Of a stretch of DNA of 64,000 nt, positions 35,377 through 48,615 are shown piece after piece. The translations under genes were made by a program, and so were the position numbers. The notes below the pieces were generated by a model that was not told the origin of the DNA, ran no database searches, and worked only from the letters and a program-made list of their open reading frames with translations. Source of the stretch: Dyella flagellata (GTDB lineage Bacteria; Pseudomonadota; Gammaproteobacteria; Xanthomonadales; Rhodanobacteraceae). Position 1 is the first letter of the stretch; each line of letters starts with the position of its first letter. The stretch is taken from the NCBI RefSeq assembly GCF_030160275.1, contig NZ_BSOA01000015.1, positions 251,701 to 315,700 of the forward strand. Reading direction: 5' to 3'.

Positions 35377-35504
35377 GGATGCTAGCTACTATCCGAAGGT
35401 GTGGTCGCCACGGCCAGCGTATATCGGGCCGGTGTAGAGGATCTCAGTTCCATTACCGTGGCGACGCCATGATGAGGGCATAGGGGAAGTGCTTAAGGTG
35501 TGTC

Positions 35505-35726
35505 ATGCGTTGGTTGCTGCTTGGTGCGACGCTGCTGTCGTGGGTGCTTTGCTTCACGCGGCACAGCCCCGGCGCGATGGCCTTCTGGTTGTTCGCCGGG
35601 ATCGCCGGCGCCATCGCCAATGTGCTTGGCTTTGCGCAGGCACGCATCGAGGCGAATGCGCGGCCGGAGAGCATGCTCGACCTGACGCTTATTCGGAAAC
35701 AGCATGACAAGCCGCCACAAGGTTGA
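35505..35726 (+). CDS. Small two-TM membrane protein
   Basis: This 73-aa protein has two hydrophobic helices (WLLLGATLLSWVLCF and AMAFWLFAGIAGAIANVLGFA), then a soluble tail with a run of charged residues. It looks like the small proteins found upstream of acs in related bacteria, but I cannot name a family. It lies 128 bases upstream of acs on the same strand. Function unknown. Confidence 0.6.
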   Translation: MRWLLLGATLLSWVLCFTRHSPGAMAFWLFAGIAGAIANVLGFAQARIEANARPESMLDLTLIRKQHDKPPQG

Positions 35727-35854
35727 ATGCTGCATCGCACCCTTTGGCGGTTCAGCCGTCCAAACGCTACACTCGGGCAGTTGACGCGGCAGGATCGTGT
35801 CAAGCGGCTACCCATTGAGTGCGCTCCCGGCAGACCGGAGAGCAGGAGGCAGAT

Positions 35855-37795
35855 ATGTCAAAGGTTTATCCGGTCGATCCCGCATTTGCCGCCAAGGCGC
35901 GCATCAGCAAGGCTGACTACGAAAAGCTGTATGCCCAATCCGTGGACGACCCTGAGGGCTTCTGGGGCCGGGTCGGCGAAAGATTGGCTTGGACCAAGCA
36001 GCCCACCCGTATCCGGGATGTCTCCTACGATCCGCAGAACTTGCACATCCGCTGGTATGACGATGGCCAGCTGAACGTATCGGCCAACTGCCTGGACCGG
36101 CATCTGGCCACCCGCGGCGACAAGACCGCGATCATCTTCGAAGGCGACGATCCGTCCGAATCCCGCCACATCAGCTATCGCGAGCTGCATGCCGAAGTGT
36201 GCAAGTTCGCCAACACGCTCAAGCACCTGGGCGTGAGCAAGGGCGACCGCGTTGCGATCTACATGCCGATGATTCCCGAGGCGGCGGTCGCGATGCTGGC
36301 CTGCGCGCGCATCGGCGCGGTTCACTCAGTGGTGTTCGGCGGTTTCTCGCCCGATTCGCTGGCCGGCCGCATTGCCGATTCGACGGCGAAGGTGGTGGTG
36401 ACGGCGGACGAAGGCCTGCGTGGCGGCAAGAAGATTCCGCTCAAGGCGAACGTGGACGCGGCGCTGGAACGGCCCGGCACGAACAGCGTGGAAACGGTGA
36501 TCGTGGTGCGCCGCACCGGTTCGGCGGTGCCGATGCAATCGCCGCGCGACCGCTATTACCACGTGCTGATGGAAGGGCAGTCGGCCGATTGCCCGGCCGA
36601 GCCGGTGGAGGCGGAACATCCGCTGTTCATCCTGTACACGTCCGGTTCCACCGGCAAGCCCAAAGGCGTCTTGCACACCTCGGGCGGCTACCTGGTCTAC
36701 GCCAGCTTCACGCATGAAATGGTGTTCGACCTGCGCGAGGACGATGTCTACTGGTGTACCGCCGATGTGGGCTGGGTCACCGGACACAGCTACGTGGTCT
36801 ACGGTCCGCTTGCCAATGGCGCGACCACCGTGATGTTCGACGGCGTGCCCAATTACCCGGATTTTGGCCGCTTCTGGCAGGTCGTGGACAAGCACAAAGT
36901 GAGCTTGTTCTACACCGCGCCGACGGCCATTCGCGCACTGATGCGCGAAGGCGAAGGCCCGGTGAAGAAGTGGTCGCGCGCCAGCCTGCGCCTGCTCGGC
37001 TCGGTAGGCGAACCGATCAATCCGGAAGCCTGGGAGTGGTACTACCGCGTGGTAGGCGACGAGCGCTGCCCGATCGTGGACACCTGGTGGCAAACCGAAA
37101 CCGGCGGCATCCTGATCACGCCGCTGGCCGGCGCCATCGATACCAAGCCCGGTTCGGCCACCTTGCCCTTCTTCGGCATCAAGCCCGCGGTGGTGGACGC
37201 CACTGGCGCGGTGCTGGAAGGGCCGGCAGAGGGCAATCTGCTGATTGCCGAATCCTGGCCTGGCCAGATGCGCACGGTGTACGGCGATCATCAGCGTTTC
37301 ATCGACACCTACTTCAAGGCCTATCCCGGCAACTATTTCACCGGCGATGGCGTGCGCCGAGATGAAGACGGCTATTACTGGATCACCGGCCGCGTGGACG
37401 ACGTGATCAATGTCTCCGGCCACCGCATCGGCACAGCGGAAGTGGAGAGCGCGCTGGTGGCGCATCCCAAGGTCGCCGAAGCCGCGGTGGTGGGCTGTCC
37501 GCACGAGATCAAGGGCCAGGGCATCTATGCTTACGTGACGCTGGTTGCAGGTGTTCAAGGCAGCGACGAACTGCGCAAGGAGCTGGTGGCCTGGGTACGC
37601 AAGGAAATCGGACCGATCGCCACCCCCGATTACCTGCAGTGGGCGCCTGGCCTGCCGAAGACACGTTCGGGCAAGATCATGCGCCGCATCTTGCGCAAGA
37701 TCGGCGAGAATCAGCCCGACCAGCTCGGCGATATTTCCACGCTGGCCGATCCAGCGGTGGTGAAGAACCTGGTGGACGAACGCCTGATTCGCTAA
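35855..37795 (+). CDS. acs: Acetyl-CoA synthetase
   Basis: This 646-aa AMP-forming ligase activates acetate to acetyl-CoA. Motifs include [15 protein letters not shown] (AMP binding), the WWQTETGG block, the hinge [16 protein letters not shown], and the C-terminal [13 protein letters not shown] whose Lys is the usual acetylation site. AGGAGG at 35843-35848 supports ATG 35855; in-frame ATG 35819 is less likely. A REP hairpin directly follows the stop. Confidence 0.97.
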   Translation: MSKVYPVDPAFAAKARISKADYEKLYAQSVDDPEGFWGRVGERLAWTKQPTRIRDVSYDPQNLHIRWYDDGQLNVSANCLDRHLATRGDKTAIIFEGDDPSESRHISYRELHAEVCKFANTLKHLGVSKGDRVAIYMPMIPEAAVAMLACARIGAVHSVVFGGFSPDSLAGRIADSTAKVVVTADEGLRGGKKIPLKANVDAALERPGTNSVETVIVVRRTGSAVPMQSPRDRYYHVLMEGQSADCPAEPVEAEHPLFILYTSGSTGKPKGVLHTSGGYLVYASFTHEMVFDLREDDVYWCTADVGWVTGHSYVVYGPLANGATTVMFDGVPNYPDFGRFWQVVDKHKVSLFYTAPTAIRALMREGEGPVKKWSRASLRLLGSVGEPINPEAWEWYYRVVGDERCPIVDTWWQTETGGILITPLAGAIDTKPGSATLPFFGIKPAVVDATGAVLEGPAEGNLLIAESWPGQMRTVYGDHQRFIDTYFKAYPGNYFTGDGVRRDEDGYYWITGRVDDVINVSGHRIGTAEVESALVAHPKVAEAAVVGCPHEIKGQGIYAYVTLVAGVQGSDELRKELVAWVRKEIGPIATPDYLQWAPGLPKTRSGKIMRRILRKIGENQPDQLGDISTLADPAVVKNLVDERLIR

Positions 37796-37797
37796 TG

Positions 37798-37827
37798 CGT
37801 AGGCTGGGATTGTCATCCCAGCCTACG
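37798..37827. repeat. REP-like unit, short perfect hairpin (copy H)
   Basis: The arms CGTAGGCTGGGAT and ATCCCAGCCTACG flank the loop TGTC, starting 2 bases after the acs stop. It could attenuate read-through into the following phosphopantetheinyl transferase gene. Confidence 0.88.
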
Positions 37828-37872
37828 GGCTACAGCTTGTATCGCGGCATGCCGTTCCGGCAGCATTCGTGC

Positions 37873-38517
37873 ATGCGAACGACCCTGGGCCAGGATGTGG
37901 CCGGCATCGCGGCCGGATTGGGCAAAGATCAGGTTCACCTGTGGCGGCTTGGCTATGACCGGGCGCGCCAGCGGGAGCCTTTGCGCGCTTTGCTGGGCAT
38001 CTATCTTGGTTTGCCGGCCGAGGCGGTGGCGCTGGTGGAAGGCGAGCACGGCAAGCCGCAGCTCGCCGAGCCTTGGGATCGCTGGCTGCAATTCAACTGG
38101 TCGCACAGCGGGGAAGCGGCGCTGGTTGCAATAGCGCGAGATTGTTCGCCGGGCGTCGATATCGAACGGCTTCGTCCGCGCCCGCGGGCCATGCAACTGG
38201 CCGAGCGCTTCTTTCATCCGGAAGAAACCGCGGCCTTGGCAAAGCTGGATGAGTCGCGGCGCGAACAGGCCTTTCTGCAACTATGGACCGCCAAGGAAGC
38301 GGTGCTCAAGGCCCTGGGCCGCGGCATCGCATTTGGCCTGCAACGTCTGCAGTTGACGGTGGCGCCTGCTACGCCTTGCGTGCTCTGGCTGGAAGGCGAT
38401 GACGCCACGCAGTGGCAGCTGCACTCCGTGTGCCCTGACGTAGGACATATCGCCAGCGTGGCCTGGCGGGGGCCGACACGCGAGCTGGCGAGCTGGACAC
38501 TTGCCGACAGCGGCTGA
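37873..38517 (+). CDS. 4'-phosphopantetheinyl transferase (Sfp/AcpT type)
   Basis: This protein of about 214 aa transfers the phosphopantetheine arm of CoA to carrier proteins. It has FNWSHSGEAALVAIA, the Mg-binding GVDIERLRPRPRAM and WTAKEAVLKALGRGI. ATG 37849, giving 222 aa, is an equally possible start. No polyketide or non-ribosomal peptide gene is in the window, so the carrier it serves is unknown; fatty-acid ACP is possible. It is downstream of acs, with only a REP hairpin between. Confidence 0.88.
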   Translation: MRTTLGQDVAGIAAGLGKDQVHLWRLGYDRARQREPLRALLGIYLGLPAEAVALVEGEHGKPQLAEPWDRWLQFNWSHSGEAALVAIARDCSPGVDIERLRPRPRAMQLAERFFHPEETAALAKLDESRREQAFLQLWTAKEAVLKALGRGIAFGLQRLQLTVAPATPCVLWLEGDDATQWQLHSVCPDVGHIASVAWRGPTRELASWTLADSG

Positions 38518-38559
38518 TCGGAGCACTGTGTCCGGCCCACGCTTTGGTCTTCGCTTTCC

Positions 38560-39303
38560 ATGACCCTGCTCAGCGTCAACCTCAACAAGATCGCCGTGCT
38601 GCGCAATTCGCGCGGCGGCAATGAACCGGATATCGCCCGCGCCGCCGTGACCTGCATCGAAGCGGGCTGTGGTGGCATCACTGTGCATCCGCGTCCCGAT
38701 CAGCGTCACGTACGGCCGGACGACGTACGCCTGCTCGCCAGCATTCTGCGCGGCCGCGTCGAATACAACATCGAGGGCAATCCCTTTGCGGCGCCACGCG
38801 GCGACTATCCCGGGCTGATCGCGCTGGCCCGTGAAGTGCGCCCGACCCAGGTCACCCTGGTGCCGGATAGCGATGGGCAGATCACTTCAGACCATGGCTT
38901 CGACCTGGTCCAGGATGCCGACCGCCTGCGCCCCATCGTGGCCCAGTTGCGCGAACTCGGTTGCCGGGTGAGTCTGTTCGTCGATGCCGGCGCCACGGGT
39001 TTCGAGCACGCGGTGGACCTGGGTGTGCAGCGCGTGGAAATCTATACCGGCCCTTATGCGCATGCCTTTGCTGAAGGTGACACCGAACAACAGCTTGAGT
39101 TATGTGTGGATACCGCGCGCCGCGCGCAAAAGGCAGGCTTGGCAGTCAATGCGGGACATGATCTTAACCAGGCGAACCTGGGGACCTTGCGGGTGGCCAT
39201 TCCCGGCTTGGCCGAAGTGTCCATCGGGCATGCGTTGATGGGCGAGGCCTTATATGAAGGACTCGCCAATACGGTGCGCAAGTATCTGCAAATACTGCGC
39301 TGA
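38560..39303 (+). CDS. pdxJ: Pyridoxine 5'-phosphate synthase
   Basis: This 247-aa TIM-barrel enzyme makes pyridoxine 5'-phosphate from aminoacetone-3-phosphate and deoxyxylulose-5-phosphate. It has [42 protein letters not shown] and [15 protein letters not shown] 38560 is 42 bases after the phosphopantetheinyl transferase. A strong terminator follows. Confidence 0.95.
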   Translation: MTLLSVNLNKIAVLRNSRGGNEPDIARAAVTCIEAGCGGITVHPRPDQRHVRPDDVRLLASILRGRVEYNIEGNPFAAPRGDYPGLIALAREVRPTQVTLVPDSDGQITSDHGFDLVQDADRLRPIVAQLRELGCRVSLFVDAGATGFEHAVDLGVQRVEIYTGPYAHAFAEGDTEQQLELCVDTARRAQKAGLAVNAGHDLNQANLGTLRVAIPGLAEVSIGHALMGEALYEGLANTVRKYLQILR

Positions 39304-39373
39304 GGTATAGCCATCTAGACGGCTATACGTCGCACAGGCAGCAATGATGGTCTCCGCCACATGCATCGGTAAC

Positions 39374-39401
39374 AAAAACCCCCGCTTACGCGGGGGTTTT
39401 T
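39374..39401. terminator. Bidirectional rho-independent terminator (pdxJ / exbD2)
   Basis: AAAAACCCCCGC and GCGGGGGTTTTT form a 12-base perfect stem around TTAC, with a T-run on both strands. It serves convergent pdxJ and exbD genes. Confidence 0.93.
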
Positions 39402-39453
39402 GTGGGTAACGCTTGAGGCTGCGATTGAACTGTTCCGATTCAACCGCTGCTTG

Positions 39454-39870
39454 TTACTGTCCGCTTTCGGTGAAACCAATCTTGTTCAGGCCATAGCTCT
39501 TCGCATCGGCCAAAACGCGTGCAACCACCTGGTAGGGCACCTGGTCGGCCGCATCGATCTGCACTTCCGGCTGATCCGCTTCGGACTTGGTCGCAATGAT
39601 CGCGATCTGCGTCTTCAGCTGCGACTCGTCCACCGGCGTATCGTTCCAATAGAACGCACCCGACTGGTCGATCTTCAACTTGATCGGCTCCGGCGGATTG
39701 CTCGGCGGAATCACATTCGGATTCGGCTGGGGCAAGTCGATCTTGACCTTGTGGGTCAGGATCGGCGCCGTGATCATGAAGATGATCAGGAGCACCAACA
39801 TCACGTCGACCAGCGGCGTGACGTTGATGTCCGCCATCGGCCCTTTACCGCCACCTGTACTAAATGCCAT
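39454..39870 (-). CDS. exbD: Biopolymer transporter ExbD (second copy)
   Basis: This 138-aa inner-membrane protein is part of the proton-driven TonB motor. It has a single N-terminal TM, ADINVTPLVDVMLVLLIIFMITAPI, including the conserved Asp, and then the periplasmic part. It lies 6 bases after the other ExbD gene, which it resembles strongly in the N-terminal half. Two ExbD genes in a tonB cluster occur in Xanthomonas as well, where the second has a special role in iron uptake or virulence. Confidence 0.93.
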   Translation of the reverse strand: MAFSTGGGKGPMADINVTPLVDVMLVLLIIFMITAPILTHKVKIDLPQPNPNVIPPSNPPEPIKLKIDQSGAFYWNDTPVDESQLKTQIAIIATKSEADQPEVQIDAADQVPYQVVARVLADAKSYGLNKIGFTESGQ

Positions 39871-39876
39871 GGCGCA

Positions 39877-40302
39877 TCACTCCTTACCAGTCGTCATGAA
39901 GCCGACGTGGACCAGGCCGGAATCCTTGGCTTCACCGAGGGCTTTACGGACCGCTTTGAACTCGGTGTCATGCGCGGCACGAATCTGTAGCTCGGGCTGC
40001 GGCGACTTCTGGGCATAGACAGCAAACTGCTGCTTCAGCTCAGCGTCGGTAATTGCCGTCTGGTTGTCCTGGAAGTACATGCTGCCATCCGCCTTGATGG
40101 CCAGATCAATGACTTCCGGCGGAGGGGTCTTTTCCTCCTGATGCGGATTGGCCGTCGGCAGCTTGATCGTAACCCGGTGCGACATCAGTGGTGCTGTGAT
40201 CATGAAGATGATCAACAGCACCAGCATCACGTCAACCAGCGGCGTGACGTTGATCTCCGACATCGGCGAGCCGGACTCGGATCCTCCGGTACTCATCGCC
40301 AT
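39877..40302 (-). CDS. exbD: Biopolymer transporter ExbD (first copy)
   Basis: This 141-aa protein has the same arrangement: a cytosolic start, TM SEINVTPLVDVMLVLLIIFMITAPL with the proton-path Asp, and a periplasmic domain that contacts TonB. It lies 11 bases after exbB, so the genes form one transcript. The two ExbDs differ mostly after residue 50. Confidence 0.94.
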   Translation of the reverse strand: MAMSTGGSESGSPMSEINVTPLVDVMLVLLIIFMITAPLMSHRVTIKLPTANPHQEEKTPPPEVIDLAIKADGSMYFQDNQTAITDAELKQQFAVYAQKSPQPELQIRAAHDTEFKAVRKALGEAKDSGLVHVGFMTTGKE

Positions 40303-40313
40303 GGGTCAGTACC

Positions 40314-41090
40314 TCACTTCTGGGTTTGAGCAACGCCTTCGACGCGCGCGCCGGTGGCGAAGAAGTCGTGCAGGTCGTGCGCGAATTCGTCGAAACGGGC
40401 GTAGGTCAGGCGGTTGGAACGGGTGAAGAAGTTGAACGCGAGCACGGCCGGGATCGCCACGAACAGACCGAACGCGGTCATGATCAGAGCTTCACCCACC
40501 GGACCTGCCACGGCTTCCATCGAAGCATTACCGGACGCCGCAATGCGGATAAGGGCGTGGTAGATGCCCCACACGGTACCAAGCAGACCGATGAACGGCG
40601 CCGAGGAACCGACGGTGGCGAGCAGGGTCATGCCGCCTTCCAGGCGCAGGCTTTCGCGAGCAACAGCCTGGCGCAGAGCGCGGTCGATGAATTCCGAACG
40701 GCTCAACGATTCGGCCAAGCGACCGCCGCCGGCAGAGGCCTGCTGGTGGTGGGCCACTGCGGAGGCCGCGTCCAGAGCGATCTTCGAGAAGGGTTCGCCC
40801 TTGGGTTGGGCTTCCAGCTCGCGAATCGCGTCTTGCGTGGAGTTATTGGACCAGAAGCCGTTGATCACGCCGTCGGCGCGACCACGGATCATCGCGTTGC
40901 GAATGGCATTGGCAACGATGAAGTACCAGGAGGAGAACGACATCACCGTCAGCACGACGAACACGATCCAGCCGAGTGCGTCGAAGTGGTGGATGAGGTC
41001 GCCGAAGCCCATCTGTTGCATGGCCTGGGCATTGGCATTGCCACCCAGAGCCGGAGCGGCATCGGTCGGAGCAGGAGTCTGTTGGAACAT
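40314..41090 (-). CDS. exbB: MotA/TolQ/ExbB proton channel protein
   Basis: This 258-aa inner-membrane protein forms the channel of the TonB energising complex with ExbD. It has an N-terminal TM (LGWIVFVVLTVMSFSSWYFIVANAI), a cytosolic helical part, and the C-terminal pair LATVGSSAPFIGLLGTVWGIYHALI and EALIMTAFGLFVAIPAVLAFNFF typical of ExbB/TolQ. It begins 47 bases after tonB. Confidence 0.95.
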   Translation of the reverse strand: MFQQTPAPTDAAPALGGNANAQAMQQMGFGDLIHHFDALGWIVFVVLTVMSFSSWYFIVANAIRNAMIRGRADGVINGFWSNNSTQDAIRELEAQPKGEPFSKIALDAASAVAHHQQASAGGGRLAESLSRSEFIDRALRQAVARESLRLEGGMTLLATVGSSAPFIGLLGTVWGIYHALIRIAASGNASMEAVAGPVGEALIMTAFGLFVAIPAVLAFNFFTRSNRLTYARFDEFAHDLHDFFATGARVEGVAQTQK

Positions 41091-41137
41091 AAGCGCTACC
41101 CTTGGAAGTCAGGCGTGAACTGTAACTGTAATGGGGA

Positions 41138-41797
41138 CTACAGCTGGTTAAGGTTGAAGGTGATCGGAATATCTACCGTCGATTCGACCGGCTTGCCGTT
41201 CTTGATTTCAGCGTTGAAGCGGACCTTCTGGACCGACTCCATCGCTGCACGATCGAGCTCGCGGAAACCACTGCTTTGCTTGACCGTGACACTCTTCGGA
41301 GTGCCGTCGATACCCACGACGACCTCGAGGACAACCGTACCCTCGTGGCGTTGGCGGATGGCCTGCGGCGGATACTTCGGCTGCAGTTTATCCCGGTAAG
41401 AGGGATCCACGCCTGCCTTGATGTCCGAAGGCGGTGCCGGCGGAGCGGGCGGCGCAGGCGGCGGCGACGGAGCTGGGTTGTTCGACGGCTCTTCCACGGC
41501 CGGCGGCGGAGCCGGCGGCGGCGGATTCGGCGGCGGAATCACCTGCTTGATCACTTTCGGCGGCGGCTGCTTCGGCGGTTCCGGCGGCGGCGGCGGCGGC
41601 GGGGGTGGCGGCGGCGGCGGTTCGATGAAGTTCACCTGCACGATCTTTTCTTTCTGAACTTCCGCCGATTTGGGCGGCGCAGCGGGCGCGATCAGGACCA
41701 GGAACGCAAATCCATGTAGCGCGATGGCTACCGCCAGCGCCCATGTGCGCCCCCAACTGAACGGCTTAGCGCCGGTATCTTGGTTACTTGAGGCCAT
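41138..41797 (-). CDS. tonB: TonB energy transducer
   Basis: This 219-aa periplasm-spanning protein passes energy to outer-membrane receptors. It has an N-terminal TM anchor (WALAVAIALHGFAFLVLIA), a Pro-rich spacer with a run of 13 prolines near residues 60-72, more PPP repeats, and a C-terminal TonB domain (YPPQAIRQRHEGTVVLEVVVGIDG, SGFRELDRAA). It is the first gene of tonB-exbB-exbD-exbD. The 218 bases upstream hold no other gene. Confidence 0.95.
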   Translation of the reverse strand: MASSNQDTGAKPFSWGRTWALAVAIALHGFAFLVLIAPAAPPKSAEVQKEKIVQVNFIEPPPPPPPPPPPPPEPPKQPPPKVIKQVIPPPNPPPPAPPPAVEEPSNNPAPSPPPAPPAPPAPPSDIKAGVDPSYRDKLQPKYPPQAIRQRHEGTVVLEVVVGIDGTPKSVTVKQSSGFRELDRAAMESVQKVRFNAEIKNGKPVESTVDIPITFNLNQL

Positions 41798-42015
41798 CTG
41801 TCGCTTTCAATCAGGAGCTAGTAATGGGGAAAGACGTGGTCGCAGCGTCCATCGGCAAAGTCTGCTCCCCTAAGGGTGACATTTGCCACTGGACAACGCG
41901 GGAAAAGTCCAACGGTACAACAGCACATGGCGTTTGTATAGCTTTTGTGTAGGCGAAAGATGACAATCTTATAGACGTCCATCTGGCCGGCTAAATACAT
42001 ACGCCAGGTGCTTTT

Positions 42016-43314
42016 TCAGCCGCCAATATTGGCTTGCTTCAGCCACTTCTGGGCTTGAGCTTTGGTTTCCGGGTCCTTTTCCGCTTCCATCACTGCTTCG
42101 GCAGCAGCCGCCTTGTCCTTGAGGCCAACGTTCGCCTGAGCGAGCGCCATGTAGGCCTTGCCCTTGTGCTTCACGCCCTTGCTGATGGCTTGCTGCAGCA
42201 GCTGCTTGGCCTTGCTGTTTTCGTTCTGCGTAACCAGCGCGACGCCAGCCTTGTAGGCGGCCTCGCCATCGCTCGCCAGAGGAACGGCTTTCTCGTACGC
42301 GGCAGCAGCACCACTCGCATCGCCACCGATCATGTGCGCGTCACCCATCAGCAGATAGTTGTCGGCGCTGGATTTCACGACACCCTTACTCATGCCGTCT
42401 TCCAGCGTTTGCACCGCTTTATCGGTGAGCGGACCGGGATCTTGAGTGCTTTGATCTTGTGCCTTGTTCATGTAGAGCTTGGCCAAGGTTACGTAATCGC
42501 TCTCCGTAGTGAGCAAACCCTTCGCCTTGCCATCTTCCATCAGCTTCAACGCGTCATCGTACTTGTTCATCTGGATGTCCAGACTCAGCGCGTTGTGGAA
42601 GCTGGTTGGGTCGGTGGGCGACGCGCTGACTTGCTGCTTGGCAATTTCAGCGGCTTTGTCTTTCTGGCCGGAATCGTTGTACGCGAGCATCAGCAGCTGG
42701 TTCCAGCGCGGATCCGGCTTATCCGTCATCGACTGCGCTTTCTTGATCGCAGTGATCGCTTCGGGATATTTCTGCATGCGGTAATTGGCTTCGCCTTCCA
42801 GCGCATAGGATTCTGGCGTTTCCTTCTTGCCTTCGCTGCGCCACTTCTCGACTGTGTCAATCGCCTGCTGATACTGCTGGTTGAGCAAGTAGAACGTGGC
42901 CAGTTCGTATTCGATCTGGAAGTACGCATCGTTCGGCATGACGCCGTTGTCGAGCGAACGCTTGAGCATATCGATGCCACCGGGCATATCGTTGTTCATC
43001 GCGTGCACGCGGGCCAGGCCCTGCAGCGCCATCGCTTGAACGTATTTGCTCTTGCTGCTGTCGATCAGCGGTTGCAGCAACTGCGTGGCTTGATCTTTGT
43101 TGTTCGCCTGCGCGGCATCGAGTCCCTTGTTGAGCGCGTCCTGCTCTTTCTTGTCGGTGATATCCAGCTTCGGTTCTTTGCGGGTCGCATTGGGGTACAG
43201 CGGGGCCGCCTTCTGCTGGTCACCTGACGGCTTGTCGCTTGCTAGCGCCGGAGTGCTTGCCAACATGAGCGCAAGCGCTGCGCCGGCCAGCATCTTCAGG
43301 GAAGCATGTTTCAT
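42016..43314 (-). CDS. Secreted tetratricopeptide-repeat protein
   Basis: This 432-aa periplasmic protein has a signal peptide (MLAGAALALMLASTPALAS) and repeated TPR-like helices along its length, for example AMALQGLARVHAMNNDMPGGIDML and AYKAGVALVTQNENSKAKQLLQQAI. TPR proteins act as scaffolds; the partner is unknown. ATG 43314 is used because it places the signal peptide at the start. It sits upstream of the tonB cluster in the same direction, with 218 bases between, so it may be a separate transcript. Confidence 0.82.
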   Translation of the reverse strand: MKHASLKMLAGAALALMLASTPALASDKPSGDQQKAAPLYPNATRKEPKLDITDKKEQDALNKGLDAAQANNKDQATQLLQPLIDSSKSKYVQAMALQGLARVHAMNNDMPGGIDMLKRSLDNGVMPNDAYFQIEYELATFYLLNQQYQQAIDTVEKWRSEGKKETPESYALEGEANYRMQKYPEAITAIKKAQSMTDKPDPRWNQLLMLAYNDSGQKDKAAEIAKQQVSASPTDPTSFHNALSLDIQMNKYDDALKLMEDGKAKGLLTTESDYVTLAKLYMNKAQDQSTQDPGPLTDKAVQTLEDGMSKGVVKSSADNYLLMGDAHMIGGDASGAAAAYEKAVPLASDGEAAYKAGVALVTQNENSKAKQLLQQAISKGVKHKGKAYMALAQANVGLKDKAAAAEAVMEAEKDPETKAQAQKWLKQANIGG

Positions 43315-43576
43315 GGCGTTCCTCAAATGGAAGGAGTCGGATTTCACGCACAAGCTGTGCGGGGGATCACTGAGATTAACCTGAGCTTGCTATCGATAAC
43401 AAGCTGCAATGCCGCATTAAAGTTTCTTTAAAATCAAGTGCTTATAGTATTACAGCCATACGCAGCCGCATTGTGGACAGAAATTTGCCACAACACGGAG
43501 ACGAGGATCGGGCGCCCGTCGTGACGGGCGTGTGTATGCTTGTTAGCGCGTACTAATGCGTTAATGCGGAGAGAAA

Positions 43577-43605
43577 CCAGGCTGTCACGCTGAGCGGCAG
43601 CCTGG
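43577..43605 (-). terminator. Hairpin downstream of gyrB
   Basis: CCAGGCTG and CAGCCTGG form an 8-base stem around a 13-base loop, followed on the minus strand by TTTCTCTCC. It starts 9 bases after the gyrB stop. It is a moderate terminator. Confidence 0.65.
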
Positions 43606-43613
43606 GTGCAGGA

Positions 43614-47184
<3,571 letters not shown>

Positions 47185-47275
47185 CGTTTCCAGGTTTCCA
47201 AACAAAGACGCCGGAGCTTGGGGCTCCGGCGTCGCAAGGGCAACAATTGCCTGCAACCAGACATGCCGTGGAGGG

Positions 47276-48376
47276 TCAGAGCCGCAGCGGCATGATCACG
47301 TGTCGCGACTGCTCGTTGTCGTCTTCCTGCACCAGGCAGCTGGACTGGGCATCACGGAGACTCAAGCGGGCTTTCTCACCGCGCAGCGCAGCGAGAGCAT
47401 CCAGCAAGTAGCCAACGTTGAAACCCACCGTGAGATCGGAAACCCCGGTATCGGCTTCGACCTCTTCCACCGCCTCTTCCTGCTCCGGGTTGTGCGCAAC
47501 AATGCGCAGCTTGCTCGGCGAGAACTCCAGCTTTACGCCCCGATACTTTTCATTGGAAAGAATCGCCGCACGCTGCAAGGCGCCGCGCAATATTTCCCGG
47601 TCCAGCGTAGCCCGCTTATCGGCACCCAGAGGTATCACCGCCTCATAATCGGGGAAACGTCCGTCGATCAGCTTGGAGGTGAACACCACTTCGCCACGGC
47701 GCACGCGCAAATGATTGCGGCCAAACTCCAGTTCCACCGACCCGTCACCGGATTCCAACAAACCGACCAATTCGTTCACGCCCTTGCGCGGAATGATGAT
47801 CTGCCGGCGGGCCGAAACCTTGCTCTCCAGGCGCGTCTCTTTCAGCGCCAGCCGATGCCCGTCGGTAGCGACGCACCGCAAAGCGTGTTCCTGCAGATCC
47901 AGCAACATGCCGTTGAGGTAGTAGCGAACATCCTGGTTCGCCATGGCGAACGCTGTTCGTTCCATCAGGTCGCGCAAGACTTCTTCCGGAAGACTCACGC
48001 GCTCGACCAATTCGATTTCATCAATGGTCGGGAATTCGGTGGCAGGCAAGGTCGCCAACGTGAACCGGCTGCGGCCCGCGTTCAACGCAATCCGATCACC
48101 GTTCTGTTTCAGCTCGATCTTCGCGCCATCCGGCAGCGCTCGAACGATATCGAACAGCTTGCGCGCGGGAATCGTGGTTTCGCCATCCACCAGTTTCTCG
48201 GCGTCGGTCGCGGCCACCATCTCCACTTCCAGATCGGTGCCGGTAAACGACAGCTTGCCGTTCGCGACTTTCACCAGGAGGTTGGCCAGCACTGGCAAGG
48301 TCTGGCGGCGTTCCACGACACCGACGACCTGCTGCAAGGGTTTAAGCAGCGCTTCTCGTTGGATGCTGAATTGCAT
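47276..48376 (-). CDS. dnaN: DNA polymerase III beta sliding clamp
   Basis: This 366-aa ring-forming clamp has three similar domains. Visible features are MQFSIQREALLKPLQQVVGVVERRQTLPVLANLL at the start, LPATEFPTIDE in the middle and the C-terminal VIMPLRL. It is preceded by the 239-base region with DnaA boxes. recF follows 91 bases downstream. Confidence 0.97.
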   Translation of the reverse strand: MQFSIQREALLKPLQQVVGVVERRQTLPVLANLLVKVANGKLSFTGTDLEVEMVAATDAEKLVDGETTIPARKLFDIVRALPDGAKIELKQNGDRIALNAGRSRFTLATLPATEFPTIDEIELVERVSLPEEVLRDLMERTAFAMANQDVRYYLNGMLLDLQEHALRCVATDGHRLALKETRLESKVSARRQIIIPRKGVNELVGLLESGDGSVELEFGRNHLRVRRGEVVFTSKLIDGRFPDYEAVIPLGADKRATLDREILRGALQRAAILSNEKYRGVKLEFSPSKLRIVAHNPEQEEAVEEVEADTGVSDLTVGFNVGYLLDALAALRGEKARLSLRDAQSSCLVQEDDNEQSRHVIMPLRL

Positions 48377-48615
48377 GTTTGTGCTTTCCCTATCTGCAGT
48401 TCTGTTTTTTAAAAGAAGGATGGTGGTTGCAGTTGAGGCCGTGGATAACTTGAAAACCCAAATTTATCCTTTCAGAACAAAGACTTGCTGGTAAACATCC
48501 TGTGTCTTGCGCGCTTCGCGACTTGTGCATCTTCGGTGGATAACTTTGGCGAGCCAAAACGTCTACCTATTATCCACAGGATATGCGCCTGGTTTTCAAG
48601 CGCTTGTTCACCTCG
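48377..48615. other. Candidate oriC between dnaA and dnaN
   Basis: It holds DnaA-box sequences: a perfect TTATCCACA at 48570-48578, GTGGATAAC at 48536-48544 and GTGGATAAC at 48441-48449. An AT-rich stretch lies at 48450-48480. Together these fit an origin or part of a bipartite origin. It also serves as the dnaN leader. Confidence 0.7.

Noticed and set aside
36326..37816. A 496-codon minus-strand frame opposite acs
   Set aside because: It is a high-GC shadow of acs with no motif, starting inside a REP hairpin.
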